DNA of 64,000 bases, taken from the NCBI GenBank assembly GCA_022801925.1, contig JAAWTG010000010.1, positions 1 to 64,000 on the forward strand, read 5' to 3'. This DNA comes from Clostridia bacterium. GTDB lineage: Bacteria; Bacillota; Clostridia; RUG12999. Below the pieces are notes generated by a model, which worked only from the letters and a program-made list of their open reading frames with translations, searched no databases and was not told the origin of the DNA. The position numbers were made by a program, and so were the translations under genes. Below are positions 20,290-31,954 of the stretch, in pieces (the stretch's first letter is position 1; every line of letters begins with the position of its first letter).

Positions 20290-21591
20290 ATGGAAGAAGC
20301 AATTGTTATCGGCGGCGGATTAGCGGGCAGTGAAGCTGCCTATCAACTGGCGCAGCGCGGTATCGCCGTCCGGCTCTATGAAATGAAACCGCAGAAATTT
20401 TCTCCCGCCCACCACAGCGAAGGGCTGGCGGAACTGGTGTGCAGCAATTCTTTCCGTTCGGGTCAGTTGGAAAACGCGGTAGGACTGCTGAAAGAGGAAC
20501 TGCGTCGCATGGATTCGCTGATTATGAGGTGTATTGATAAAACAATCGTACCGGCAGGCGGCGCGGTGGCTGCGGATCGGGAACTGTTTTCCCGTGCGGT
20601 AACAGAAGCAGTAGAGCAGCATCCGAACATCACACTGGTGCGCGAGGAAGTGACACACCTGCCGGATAAAAATGCAGTGGTAGCGACAGGACCGCTGACA
20701 AGCGACGCTTTGGCAGAAAAAATTGCGGTATTGACCGGTGGTCAGCAGCTTTATTTTTACGATGCTGCCGCGCCGATTGTGACGCTGGAATCCATTGATT
20801 TTGAAAGTGCATTCCGCGCGTCGCGCTATGGTCGCGGTGAAGCGGATTATATTAACTGTCCTATGAACCGTGAGGAATATGAAGCGTTTTGGGAAGCGCT
20901 GGTACATGCAGAGTGTGCGCCACGCAGCGAAGCGGACAGGGAAGTGGTGTTTGAAGGCTGTATGCCGATTGAAACTATGGCGCGCCGTGGTCACGATACT
21001 ATGCTGTTTGGACCGCTCAAACCGGTCGGACTGGAGGACCCGCGCGGTGGCGGACAACCTTATGCAGTGGTACAGCTCCGACAGGATAATCGCGAAGGAA
21101 CGCTTTATAACATTGTTGGCTTTCAGACACATCTCAAATGGGGAGAGCAAAAACGTGTATTTGGTATGATTCCGGCGTTGAAAAATGCAGAATTCGTGCG
21201 CTATGGCGTCATGCACCGCAATACCTATATCAATTCGCCTACCTTGCTGGACCGTACCTACCGGCTGAAAAATGGAAACGGCGTCTATTTTGCAGGCCAG
21301 ATGACAGGCGTGGAGGGTTACATAGAATCCACTGCTTCGGGCTTTGTGGCAGGTGTGAATCTGGCACGCCGTTTGCAGGGGAAAGAGGACGTGATTTTTC
21401 CGCGTACCACGGCAATTGGCGCATTGGCACACTATATTTCCGGCGGCGCAGTTTCAAAATTTCAACCTATGAATGTGACATTCGGCATCATGGACGGACT
21501 GGACAAAAAAGTGAAAAAGAAACGAGAGAGAAACCTGCAAATTTCACTCCGCGCGCTGGACGTAATAGAAACTATGAAAAAAGGGTTATAG
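20290..21591 (+). CDS. trmFO: Methylenetetrahydrofolate-tRNA-(uracil-5-)-methyltransferase TrmFO
   Basis: [35 protein letters not shown]; immediately downstream of topA. Confidence 0.96.
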   Translation: MEEAIVIGGGLAGSEAAYQLAQRGIAVRLYEMKPQKFSPAHHSEGLAELVCSNSFRSGQLENAVGLLKEELRRMDSLIMRCIDKTIVPAGGAVAADRELFSRAVTEAVEQHPNITLVREEVTHLPDKNAVVATGPLTSDALAEKIAVLTGGQQLYFYDAAAPIVTLESIDFESAFRASRYGRGEADYINCPMNREEYEAFWEALVHAECAPRSEADREVVFEGCMPIETMARRGHDTMLFGPLKPVGLEDPRGGGQPYAVVQLRQDNREGTLYNIVGFQTHLKWGEQKRVFGMIPALKNAEFVRYGVMHRNTYINSPTLLDRTYRLKNGNGVYFAGQMTGVEGYIESTASGFVAGVNLARRLQGKEDVIFPRTTAIGALAHYISGGAVSKFQPMNVTFGIMDGLDKKVKKKRERNLQISLRALDVIETMKKGL

Positions 21592-21766
21592 AAAAATATC
21601 AGGGACAGAGAAAAAACTCTTTTTTCTGCCCCTTTTCGGTTGGGCTGGTGGAAATATAGAACGGAAGAAAAATAAGGGGTTTCAGCGATTGAACTCTTAT
21701 GCATTTTTTTACAGAGCTATTCTATATAAACAACTATTTGTTGAGAAATAATTATCCATAAAAAAG

Positions 21767-21794
21767 ACAGGAGAGGGAAATCCCTCTCCTGTCA
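21767..21794. terminator. Hairpin GACAGGAGAGGGAAATCCCTCTCCTGTC flanked by A/T
   Basis: Perfect inverted repeat between the convergent trmFO and folT genes. Confidence 0.75.
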
Positions 21795-21843
21795 GATGGT
21801 GTATATTGGGCATAAGAGAGTTGATTCTCTTATGCCTACCCAC

Positions 21844-22437
21844 TTAGACCTTGCGCAATCGAATCGATTCCGGCGCATATTTTTCGCGCAGCGGCGCAAG
21901 ATACCGCATGAGCAGAGGCAACGTAACAATTTGGATTCCCCAGAACAGCAGGGAATTGGGAATCCGTTTGAGAACAAAAAACCAATAGGATTGATAGGTT
22001 CCGGAAGTAATGACTTGCCAAAGCGGTAATGTAAATAGGTTGATAGCGATGTTAAGACCACTGGCAATTACGCAGAGGGCAACAGCCTTGCACCAAGCAA
22101 ACAGTTTGGTGTCTTTGCTCAGATGCATCACGGGGTTACGGTAAAACAGGAGTGCGTAAACCAGTGCGCGTGAAACCGCCGTGATTGCGTAGCCCGGAAA
22201 ATATGGTTTCGTTTGCGGAAACAGCAGATATCCCAAAATATCAGATACGAGTGCTGTAAAAGCGCCATAGACAGGACCAAAAAACGTACCTGCTGTGGCA
22301 ATGGCAACGAACCCAAAATTAAAGGGTGCGCCGAGTGTACGGAACGGACGCGTTAATACGATGTCCAGCGCCGCAAAAACGCCAATGAATACAATGGCGC
22401 GTACGGAAAGAGTTTTTTTGTTTTGCAATGCCTTCAC
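21844..22437 (-). CDS. folT: Folate ECF transporter S component (FolT-like)
   Basis: Multi-TM, VLTRPFRTLGAPFNFGFVAIATAGTFFGPVYGAFTALVSDILGYL; GTG start; preceded by THF riboswitch-like leader. Confidence 0.82.
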   Translation of the reverse strand: MKALQNKKTLSVRAIVFIGVFAALDIVLTRPFRTLGAPFNFGFVAIATAGTFFGPVYGAFTALVSDILGYLLFPQTKPYFPGYAITAVSRALVYALLFYRNPVMHLSKDTKLFAWCKAVALCVIASGLNIAINLFTLPLWQVITSGTYQSYWFFVLKRIPNSLLFWGIQIVTLPLLMRYLAPLREKYAPESIRLRKV

Positions 22438-22472
22438 CTCATCATAAAAAGATACAAACGGCGCCGATGGCG

Positions 22473-22525
22473 CAGTTTCAGCAAAAAATGAATACGATAC
22501 CGTATTCTTATTTTTTTGCTGAAGT
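22473..22525 (-). repeat. Long hairpin directly upstream of the folT start
   Basis: TTCAGCAAAAAAtGAATACG-atac-CGTATTCttaTTTTTTTGCTGAA. Confidence 0.65.
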
Positions 22526-22545
22526 GAAAGTCATTCCGCAGATAA

Positions 22546-22592
22546 AAAAGGATAGCGGAGCCAGATTGGTTCCGCTATCCTTTTTTATCTAT
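22546..22592 (-). terminator. Intrinsic terminator in the folT leader
   Basis: Minus strand AAAAAAGGATAGCGGAaccaatctggcTCCGCTATCCTTTTTT. Confidence 0.85.
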
Positions 22593-22637
22593 ACCAAATC
22601 ACATAAGGGGGAATTTGATTCTAGTATCTTTGCAAAA

Positions 22638-22750
22638 GCAGCAGCGGAATGCGGTCTTGATACCGCAAATCCACCGAAACGGATTTTTCGTATAAAAAGC
22701 AACTTCCCGTCTTTTTATCACTTAACGCATCAAAACCTACTCTGCACTTA
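22638..22750 (-). promoter_or_regulatory. Tetrahydrofolate (THF, class I) riboswitch
   Basis: Minus strand: GCAGAGTAGG...GCGTTAAGTG...GGGAAGT...ACGAA...CGGTGGAT...CCGC...CTGC, matching remembered THF consensus GAGUAG / GCGUUAAGUG / GGGAUGU / ACGAA / CGGUGAAU / CCGC in order. Confidence 0.82.
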
Positions 22751-23187
22751 TTCATTTGTTCATGTAACAGTATACAATAGATTTATGAAAAATGCAATAG
22801 ATAAATAAAAAATATTTCATTTTTGGGCGAATCAGGCAAAAAGCACGCCGTTTTTTGCAAAAATTTTTACTTCCTGCATTCAAAAATAAAAAGTCAAAGA
22901 CCACACGCGGTTCGACCATCCTTTTGCTTAAGAAACGGGGGGGCGAAATCATATTGCAGCTTGTGTGCCGCGCCATAGCACGGCAGTCAGAAGAAATGGT
23001 AAAACATCTGTGGGAATTTTTGTTGAAAAATATACTTGACACAAATCCAAATGCATATTACAATAATAAAGTATGTAGTTGCCTATCTGATGATAGGAGA
23101 GAAATGGAAAATAATAAGATGGCTGAGACAAACTTTGAAAGGAAAGAAGTAGGTCGAAGCCTGTTTTTTAGGAAAAAGGAGGCGTGA

Positions 23188-24792
<1,605 letters not shown>

Positions 24793-24837
24793 GGGAATAG
24801 GGGAAAGATTCCTAATATATAATGAAGAAATCTAACA

Positions 24838-24908
24838 TACCGGCGTTTCCGATTAGCCTCCCTTGCCTAAAGGGAGGGGGACCAAACAAAGTTTGGTGGA
24901 GGGATATA
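24838..24908. repeat. Palindromic REP-like intergenic element
   Basis: CCTCCCTTgcctAAAGGGAGG then ACCAAACaaaGTTTGGT then GGAGGGA. Confidence 0.55.
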
Positions 24909-25176
24909 GCGTAGGAATATCATCCACGGAACGTGGGAAAGTATCTCATAGCCGCGTCGCGATGATGAGATAAATAAAAAAATTGCCGGGGAAATAAAAA
25001 AAATTAAAAAAACGGGAACAAATTGAAAAACGGCGCGTCTAACAAACTGTAATGAATGAGGGGAACGACCTTGGGAGGTCTTTCAGACGCATTTCTTAGG
25101 AATTATAAACAAATTATAATTTAAAGTGGTGCGAAAAACTTTCAAAGATATACAAAACTGAAAAAAGATAGATTTC

Positions 25177-25410
25177 CCATTGACCTTAGAAAAAATATAT
25201 GTTATAATGGTTCAAGAGTTGGAACTCTCATCCCAAAAATGTCGCGTAAGCGGCAAATATCACTACATAAGATGTGAATGTCAGGTGCACGGCAGCGCCT
25301 GAAAATAAATGAAACAGGCAGAACAGCGTTATGTCAAGGGAAACAAAATTCTGTTACGTTACATTTTTATTACAAGTGCTCCAGAGACTTGACAGCACGG
25401 AGGGTGTAGT
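25177..25410 (+). promoter_or_regulatory. Tandem promoters and long leader of the S-layer gene
   Basis: TTGACC-N17-TATAAT near 25180-25208 and TTGACA-N18-TATAAT near 25390-25419; RBS AGGAGGA before 25505. Confidence 0.7.
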
Positions 25411-25504
25411 GGTATAATCACCATATCGGCATTAGGCGGGTAGCTTGTATGCCAACGCCTTTACATAGGTGGAGAATTTTTTTATCAATAAGGAGGAATT
25501 TACA

Positions 25505-28500
25505 ATGAAGAATCTGAAAAAGGTTCTTGCCGTAGTTCTTGCTTTTGCGATGATCATTGGAACGAACGCATTTGCGGCTTCTTTCTCTGATCTGGACAAA
25601 ACTGCAAGCTACGCAGAAGCAGTATCGGTATTGGCTGATCTGGGTATCCTGAAAGGATATGACGATGGAACAGTGAAACCGGAAGGCAACATTACAAGAG
25701 CAGAATTTGCTGCAATTGTATGCCGTATCAAAGGATTGGAAGATGCAGCGAACAGTGCAAAAGGACAAACCATTTTCTCTGACGTTCCTGCTGATTCCTG
25801 GGCAAGTGGATATATTAACATGGCTTCCCAGCAGGGCATCATCAATGGTGTCGGCGGCGGTCTGTTCCTGCCCGAAGAAAACGTAAAATTTGAAGAAGCA
25901 GTTAAAATGGTAGTTGCAGCTCTGGGTTATGGCCCGCAGGCTGAATCCATGGGTTATCCGGTTGGTTATTTAACAGTTGCTTCCCAGACAAACATCACAA
26001 AAGGTGTTTCTGGTGCAACAGGTGCAATCGCTAACCGTGGAACCGTTGCAAGACTGGCTTACAACTCTTTGGATGTACCGTTGATGGAACAGGTTTCCTA
26101 CGGAACAGGTTCTGTTCAGTATCAGCCTGGCGACAAAATCCTGTTGGATTCTCTGGGTCTGACAAAAGTTGAAGCTACTATCCTGGAAATCCCGGGAAGC
26201 ACAGGTAGCAGCAATGCTCTGCAGCCCGACCAGGTTCGTCTGCGTGTGAACAAACACTACATTGCATATGATGGCAAACTGATGATTTCCGACCCGGCTG
26301 CTAGCACAACTTATTCTGACCTGACATGGGTTGAAGATAAAGTTTCTGTTGGCACAACTGATGCTCAGTCTTATCTGAACAGACCGGTTATCGCTTATCT
26401 GGAAGGCGCTTATGATGACGATGTAGTAATCAAAGCGATTGTTGAAAAAACAAGCAGAATTGACGAAGTAGAATTTGCAAGTGAAGATATCTATTCCAGA
26501 TATACTGACATGACAAAAGCTACTCCGGAAGTTTCTTTCTATGATGATGCTGAAAGCAGCAGTTCTTACACAAGAGCTTCTCTGGATCCGAATGAGTTCT
26601 CTCTGTATGTAAACGACATCAGCTTCAAAAACGGTGCAGATAGCATTAAGAAAATTCTGGGCGATAATTTGATGGGCAGCGATGCTATGGATACATTTAC
26701 AAAGCTGATCAATAAGGCTTTGGATGAAGATCTGGGATTTGACGTAACATTGCTGAACAATGATACAGACTCTGAATATGATGTAGCATACATTGATTTC
26801 TACACCGACATGGTTGTTGACATGGTGAATGCAAATACCTACAGAGTAACATCCAAAAACAATGCCGGTGCACTGTATCTGGATCCGACGGAAAGAAATG
26901 CTTCTTTCACAATCGAAAATGCAGATGGTACAGAAGCTAAATTCGAAGATATCAAGACTGGCTCTGTTCTGAGTGTTAGAAAAGGTATCGTTGAAGACAG
27001 CAAAATGATTACTGGTAAAGTTGTTGTTATGGATAACAACATCACAGGAAAAATCACCGAAATCAGTGATTCTGACAAAGAAATCACAGTTGAAGGTAAA
27101 TCCTATAAAGTAGAAACAGGTAACAACAGCGGAATTAACTTCGCTGGTCTGAGAACAAACACAGAAGCTACTTTCTATTTGAACGCTCGTGGAAATATCT
27201 TCTACATGGATAAATCCGCTATCGTGAACAACATGAAAGTCGGTTTCGCAACCAAGATTGGTGAAGGTAGCGGAATCAGCACAACCAAACAGATTCAGAT
27301 GATGAACGAAGAAGGCGAATTTGTAGTTTATGAATTCGCAAACAGAGTGACCATCAACGAAGCAGATTCTTCTGTAACATCTGACAGTTTGGATCCGACA
27401 GATTATAATGTACTGGATATTACTGGTGTAAGTGCTGCGGATGCAAACACTGGATTGTCGTCTAAAGCGATTGCAGCTGAAGTGAATGCTGCTGGTCAGG
27501 CTACAGGCAACTTCGTTGTAAATGCACCGGTTGCTTATGATTTGAACTCTGACGGCAAAATCTACAAACTGAATCTGGAGCCGAGAAAATCCAAAACACT
27601 GCGTGAAGACGGATATGCATATACTGCATTTGAAATTTCAAATTCCAGTTACAGTGTAAATACAGACGCTGTTGCAGGCGTTTATATGACTGACAAAACT
27701 TTGCTGTTCAGCATTGACGGTAACGCTGTTTTGACAGAAGGTCTGGATGAAAACGACATCACAATCATGAAAAAAGATGCATTGGTTGACAGCCAGACAA
27801 TTGCAAAAGCATATGCAATCAACTGTGACGATGACAGTCAGGCAAAAATGATTGTTGGTCAAGACCTTGTGAACGCATTGGTTGCTAACTCCAACCTGAT
27901 GGTTATCACAGGTGTGTCCAGCACAACAAATGCAAACGGCGACAACGTACAGAGACTGACCGGTCTGATGAACGGTGAAGAAGTGAACGTATTGGTTGGC
28001 GATGACACTGATAAATACAGTCTGGCTGCTGACGGTACTGTAGCACGTTCTGCAAACTTCGCAAAAGGTGACGTTGTGGTTTACCAGAGCGGCGCTGGCG
28101 ATGAACTGAAAGCAATCGCAAAAATCTTCTCTGTAGCAAGCAAATTCGATGGTAACAACAATATTATTGCACCGGCTACATTTGCTGCTATTGATATCAC
28201 AAATGATATCGTAGACAATGTTGATGCAAGCGGAAATGTTACTACAGCGAAATTGCTGGCTCAGGCACCGAATAAAGATGAAGTTGAATTCTATTTCGGT
28301 TATGCAAGAGATTTGCGCAACAGTTCTGTGAAACTGGTTAAAGATGATAGCGTAAATACAGCTGTAGAAACAGCACCGGATTATAACGACTATATCGATG
28401 TAACCTTCAGAAGTGCAAACATCGTAATGTTTGACAAATTCGAAGGCAGAGACCCGAGAATCGCTGTAAGCGACCTGGGCGATCTGGACTACGATAGAGA

Positions 28501-28588
28501 AGTAGGCGGAGATGTTGCTGGTGACTTCGTATTCGTTCGTGTCATCAATGATATCGCAAAAGACGCTGTTATCATCAAAACAAAATAA
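25505..28588 (+). CDS. S-layer homology (SLH) domain protein, probable major S-layer protein
   Basis: Signal peptide MKNLKKVLAVVLAFAMIIGTNAFA; SLH motifs FSDLDKTASYAEAVSVLADLGILKGYDDGTVKPEGNITRAEFAAIVCR, FSDVPADSWASGYINMASQQGIINGVGGGLFLPEENVKFEEAVKMVV. Confidence 0.9.
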   Translation: MKNLKKVLAVVLAFAMIIGTNAFAASFSDLDKTASYAEAVSVLADLGILKGYDDGTVKPEGNITRAEFAAIVCRIKGLEDAANSAKGQTIFSDVPADSWASGYINMASQQGIINGVGGGLFLPEENVKFEEAVKMVVAALGYGPQAESMGYPVGYLTVASQTNITKGVSGATGAIANRGTVARLAYNSLDVPLMEQVSYGTGSVQYQPGDKILLDSLGLTKVEATILEIPGSTGSSNALQPDQVRLRVNKHYIAYDGKLMISDPAASTTYSDLTWVEDKVSVGTTDAQSYLNRPVIAYLEGAYDDDVVIKAIVEKTSRIDEVEFASEDIYSRYTDMTKATPEVSFYDDAESSSSYTRASLDPNEFSLYVNDISFKNGADSIKKILGDNLMGSDAMDTFTKLINKALDEDLGFDVTLLNNDTDSEYDVAYIDFYTDMVVDMVNANTYRVTSKNNAGALYLDPTERNASFTIENADGTEAKFEDIKTGSVLSVRKGIVEDSKMITGKVVVMDNNITGKITEISDSDKEITVEGKSYKVETGNNSGINFAGLRTNTEATFYLNARGNIFYMDKSAIVNNMKVGFATKIGEGSGISTTKQIQMMNEEGEFVVYEFANRVTINEADSSVTSDSLDPTDYNVLDITGVSAADANTGLSSKAIAAEVNAAGQATGNFVVNAPVAYDLNSDGKIYKLNLEPRKSKTLREDGYAYTAFEISNSSYSVNTDAVAGVYMTDKTLLFSIDGNAVLTEGLDENDITIMKKDALVDSQTIAKAYAINCDDDSQAKMIVGQDLVNALVANSNLMVITGVSSTTNANGDNVQRLTGLMNGEEVNVLVGDDTDKYSLAADGTVARSANFAKGDVVVYQSGAGDELKAIAKIFSVASKFDGNNNIIAPATFAAIDITNDIVDNVDASGNVTTAKLLAQAPNKDEVEFYFGYARDLRNSSVKLVKDDSVNTAVETAPDYNDYIDVTFRSANIVMFDKFEGRDPRIAVSDLGDLDYDREVGGDVAGDFVFVRVINDIAKDAVIIKTK

Positions 28589-28608
28589 AATATGACAACT
28601 TGTCATAT

Positions 28609-28646
28609 GAATACTAAAAGGGCAACCGCTTGCGCGGTTGCCCTTT
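28609..28646 (+). terminator. Intrinsic terminator AAAAGGGCAACCGC-ttgc-GCGGTTGCCCTTTTG
   Basis: Perfect hairpin plus T tract after the S-layer gene. Confidence 0.92.
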
Positions 28647-28681
28647 TGTTTATATAAACAAACTAGAAACCAACAACAGCG

Positions 28682-28819
28682 TGATGTTGGCAGAAAAAAT
28701 TTTATGATGCCGGTAGGAAAAGCCCTGTGATTTTAATAGAAAAAGTTTTGTGACACCGGCAGAAAAAGTTTTGTGATACCAACTGGAAAAGCCCTGTGAT
28801 GTTGACAGGAAGGATAGAT
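28682..28819. repeat. Six degenerate tandem copies of a 23-nt unit (TGATRYCRRYAGRAAAAGYYYTG-like)
   Basis: Copies start at 28682, 28705, 28728, 28751, 28774, 28797. Confidence 0.85.
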
Positions 28820-28974
28820 TATGATAGACTGTTAATAGTATCTGTGAAATCAGCGTTGCCGTACGCAGCAGAACCGGATGATATAGGTAGTATCAAATAG
28901 GCAGTATCGTTTAACAGAGGGAAGAAAAGTGGGGGAAGGCTTTTAATCTTGTGATAAGGACAGGAGGAAACGGG

Positions 28975-31326
28975 ATGAACAAAAAGCGGTATTCATTTCA
29001 AGCAATTTTTCAGAAAAAAAGCATTTTGTTCACTTGGATATTGTCCTATGTTTTGTTGATTGTTGTTCAAATTGGTATCAGCGCTATCAGCTATATGAGG
29101 ATTTATGCAGAAGTGGAAACAGAGGTTGCACATTACGCGCAGTTGAATTTGAACAGTTTAAAAAAGGGAATGCGCGCGAAACTTGATACAATCGATAAAA
29201 TATTGGTAGGAATATCGCTTGACCCTCAGGTACTGAAATTTCTAGAGGTAGAAGGCCCGATAGAAGGCGAAAAAAGTTATCAAATGATACAGGCGATGGA
29301 TAACATAAGAAACTATGTCAATGGCATTAACTTTACAGAAGTGGTGTTTGTCTATTTCAGAAATAGCGATATGGTGGTAACGCCGCAGGAAGCGTTATCA
29401 GCTTCACGTTTTTTTGAACGTTACATAGCGGATGGAACGATAACGTTTGCGCAGTGGAAAAACAGCTTGTTAGAGGAAGACGGCAACGCATATCAAATTC
29501 ATCGTCGGGAAAAAACAGGCATGGAAGCGCGACTGGAATTCGGTCAGCAGCTTCCTATATCAAACCGCTACCACAAAACGGCAGTAGTGGGCGTGCAGGT
29601 AAAAGAGAAAACATTGTTGGATGTGGACGATAGCCAAATTGCCGAACATGAAACCATCTATGTGTTAGGAGAAGGGGATAAACTGATTTGTCAATACGGA
29701 CAAAACAACTTGCCGCAACAAATTCGTTATGCCGACATGACAGAGCCGGAGGGGACGCTCTATCATAATGTGGAAGGCAAAAAAATGGTGGAGACCTATG
29801 CAGATATTGGGGTGCATGACTGGAAAGTGGTTTCCTGCGTGCGTGCGAATATCTTTTGGAACAAACTGGCAAGACTACGCAACATTAGTATTTGGTCGAT
29901 GGCTTTAGTGGTTTTGTTGCAGCTAATCATTGCCTACTATTTCATGAAAAACAGCTATAATCCCATTAAAGAATTGATTCATTCTATTGCGGAAAACTCC
30001 GGAGAAGAATATAGCGGGACAAAAAATGAATATTATTATATTCAAGATACCATGAAAGACTTGCTAAAAGAAAAAACCTATATTGCCAGTACATTAAGAC
30101 AGCAAAAGAATAACATGAAAACGGAAGCATTGATAAAACTTTTGAAAGGCAAATTTGAAAATGCAGCGGAAGCATATCAAAAATTAAAAAACGTTGGAAT
30201 CCTGTTGGGAAACGGTACCTTTACCGTAGTTGTATTTAGCAACGAGGATATTTCAGAACTTTTCATAGAGGACACCGACATCACGGAAAAAGAACGTTTT
30301 CGTTTGTCGCAATATATTCTCGCCAATATCGTAGAGGACTTGAGCGGACAAATGGCGGCAGGTCATGTGGCGGAAATTGAAGATATGGTGGTTTGCTTGC
30401 TGGAAACTGCATCGGATGCGCCGCGGGATTGGAAAGAAACGGCGCGTTCTCTGGCAGCATCGGTTTGTGAGGCTACAATGCAGCATTTTCATATGTATAC
30501 AGCGGCTGCTTATGGAACCGGATATCAAAATGTGAACCAAATTCAGACCTCCTATATTGAAGCGCTGGAGGCAATGGAATATAAACAGGTGATGGATGCG
30601 CCCGGATACCCTTGTTATGCGGATATTGGTGATGCACCCGATTCGCGTCTATATCAATATTCCTTGAAAGATGAACAGAATTTGATTGAAGCCATTCAGG
30701 ATGGAGACTATGAACGTGCAAAATATGTCTTGGATAAAGTGTTCCAGAGCAATTTTGTGGAATCGCAATATACCGTTGGCGTTGTGAAATGTTTTATGGT
30801 AGACATTGTGTGTACCATCATGCGCGCTGTGAACGAACTGGCAGCCGGTGATAACAATATGCAAGATTTTAGCGATATGAAGCCGGTTTATGCGCTGCTG
30901 GAATGTAATAGCGTGAATCATCTGCGCAAAGAGACGGACGATTTGTTGCAAACGATCTGTACTTATGTGAAAGAAGCAAATAAAAATAATACGAAGTCTA
31001 TTCAAGAGGGAATTATGGAATTTGTGCAGGAGCATTACATGGATGTAAATTTGAATGTAACCTATTTGGGCGAACAGTTTTCCATGGCGCCATCTTATTT
31101 ATCAAAACAATTTAAAGCACAAGCAGGACAATCCATTTTGGACTATATCAATTATGTGCGTATTGAAAAAGCAAAAGAACTGCTTAGTAGTCAACCGGAT
31201 GCAAACATGGATCAGATTGCGGCGGAAGTGGGATATTCCGGTCGTATTACCTTCAGCCGCCTGTTTAAAAAATATGTTGGCGTCACGCCGGGAATCTATA
31301 AGGAAACACACAACAAAAAACAATAA
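28975..31326 (+). CDS. Membrane-anchored AraC-family regulator (YesN/one-component type)
   Basis: N-terminal TM, extracellular sensor, second TM at WSMALVVLLQLIIAYYFM, C-terminal double HTH_AraC. Confidence 0.85.
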   Translation: MNKKRYSFQAIFQKKSILFTWILSYVLLIVVQIGISAISYMRIYAEVETEVAHYAQLNLNSLKKGMRAKLDTIDKILVGISLDPQVLKFLEVEGPIEGEKSYQMIQAMDNIRNYVNGINFTEVVFVYFRNSDMVVTPQEALSASRFFERYIADGTITFAQWKNSLLEEDGNAYQIHRREKTGMEARLEFGQQLPISNRYHKTAVVGVQVKEKTLLDVDDSQIAEHETIYVLGEGDKLICQYGQNNLPQQIRYADMTEPEGTLYHNVEGKKMVETYADIGVHDWKVVSCVRANIFWNKLARLRNISIWSMALVVLLQLIIAYYFMKNSYNPIKELIHSIAENSGEEYSGTKNEYYYIQDTMKDLLKEKTYIASTLRQQKNNMKTEALIKLLKGKFENAAEAYQKLKNVGILLGNGTFTVVVFSNEDISELFIEDTDITEKERFRLSQYILANIVEDLSGQMAAGHVAEIEDMVVCLLETASDAPRDWKETARSLAASVCEATMQHFHMYTAAAYGTGYQNVNQIQTSYIEALEAMEYKQVMDAPGYPCYADIGDAPDSRLYQYSLKDEQNLIEAIQDGDYERAKYVLDKVFQSNFVESQYTVGVVKCFMVDIVCTIMRAVNELAAGDNNMQDFSDMKPVYALLECNSVNHLRKETDDLLQTICTYVKEANKNNTKSIQEGIMEFVQEHYMDVNLNVTYLGEQFSMAPSYLSKQFKAQAGQSILDYINYVRIEKAKELLSSQPDANMDQIAAEVGYSGRITFSRLFKKYVGVTPGIYKETHNKKQ

Positions 31327-31426
31327 CATATTGATGATATTATGGCGCAAACATATTCGATTTTTGTTTGCTTATGCGTCCCATGATGGAGTAAGTTTTT
31401 ATGGAATGATACAGGAGGAAACAGTT

Positions 31427-31954
31427 ATGGAAGCATTGAAATTGGTCACACCTACAGAAGCACATCAGGCGGCGGCAGAAGCATTTAAAAATGAATTTCT
31501 GGAATATGGCGAACAAATCATAAACGGCAGTGCACTGCTCGACCAAATGGAGTATTTGCCATGGCTGGAGAATATGAGAAACAATAACAATCCCCAAACG
31601 GTAAGCAGTGATTGGGTTGTCAGCAGTACATTTTTTGCTATGCGGGAGAGCGATGGCGCAATCGTTGGTATCATTGATGTCCGTCACAGTATTAAGCAGC
31701 CGTTTTTGTCTCAATATGGCGGGCATATCGGGTATGCTGTCCGTCCCGGTGAGCGGCGCAAAGGCTATGCCGTGCAAATGCTGCGGCAAGCACTTGCGTT
31801 CACTAGGGAAATCGGGCTGGAAAAAGTGATGCTGGGGTGTTATTGCGACAATACGGCGTCTAAAAGGACAATGGAAGCGTGCGGTGCAAAATGGACAGAA
31901 ACAAAGCCTTATGCAGACGGAAAAATGATGGATATTTATTGGATAACCCTATAG
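31427..31954 (+). CDS. GNAT-family N-acetyltransferase
   Basis: GGHIGYAVRPGERRKGYAVQMLRQALAFTREIGLEKVMLGCYCDNTASKRTMEACGA. Confidence 0.85.
   Translation: MEALKLVTPTEAHQAAAEAFKNEFLEYGEQIINGSALLDQMEYLPWLENMRNNNNPQTVSSDWVVSSTFFAMRESDGAIVGIIDVRHSIKQPFLSQYGGHIGYAVRPGERRKGYAVQMLRQALAFTREIGLEKVMLGCYCDNTASKRTMEACGAKWTETKPYADGKMMDIYWITL

Noticed and set aside
20320-21432. 370-aa minus-strand ORF
   Set aside because: Antisense to trmFO
22930-22960. G-run (ACGGGGGGGCG) upstream of pyrG as a reiterative-transcription attenuator
   Set aside because: Too far from the pyrG start and not at a recognisable +1; no convincing attenuator hairpin seen
27638-28606. 322-aa minus-strand ORF opposite the S-layer gene
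   Set aside because: Cys/Val/Ile-rich antisense frame produced by codon bias of the S-layer gene
28682-28819. CRISPR-like array
   Set aside because: Units are contiguous 23-mers without unique spacers and are degenerate; no cas genes in the window
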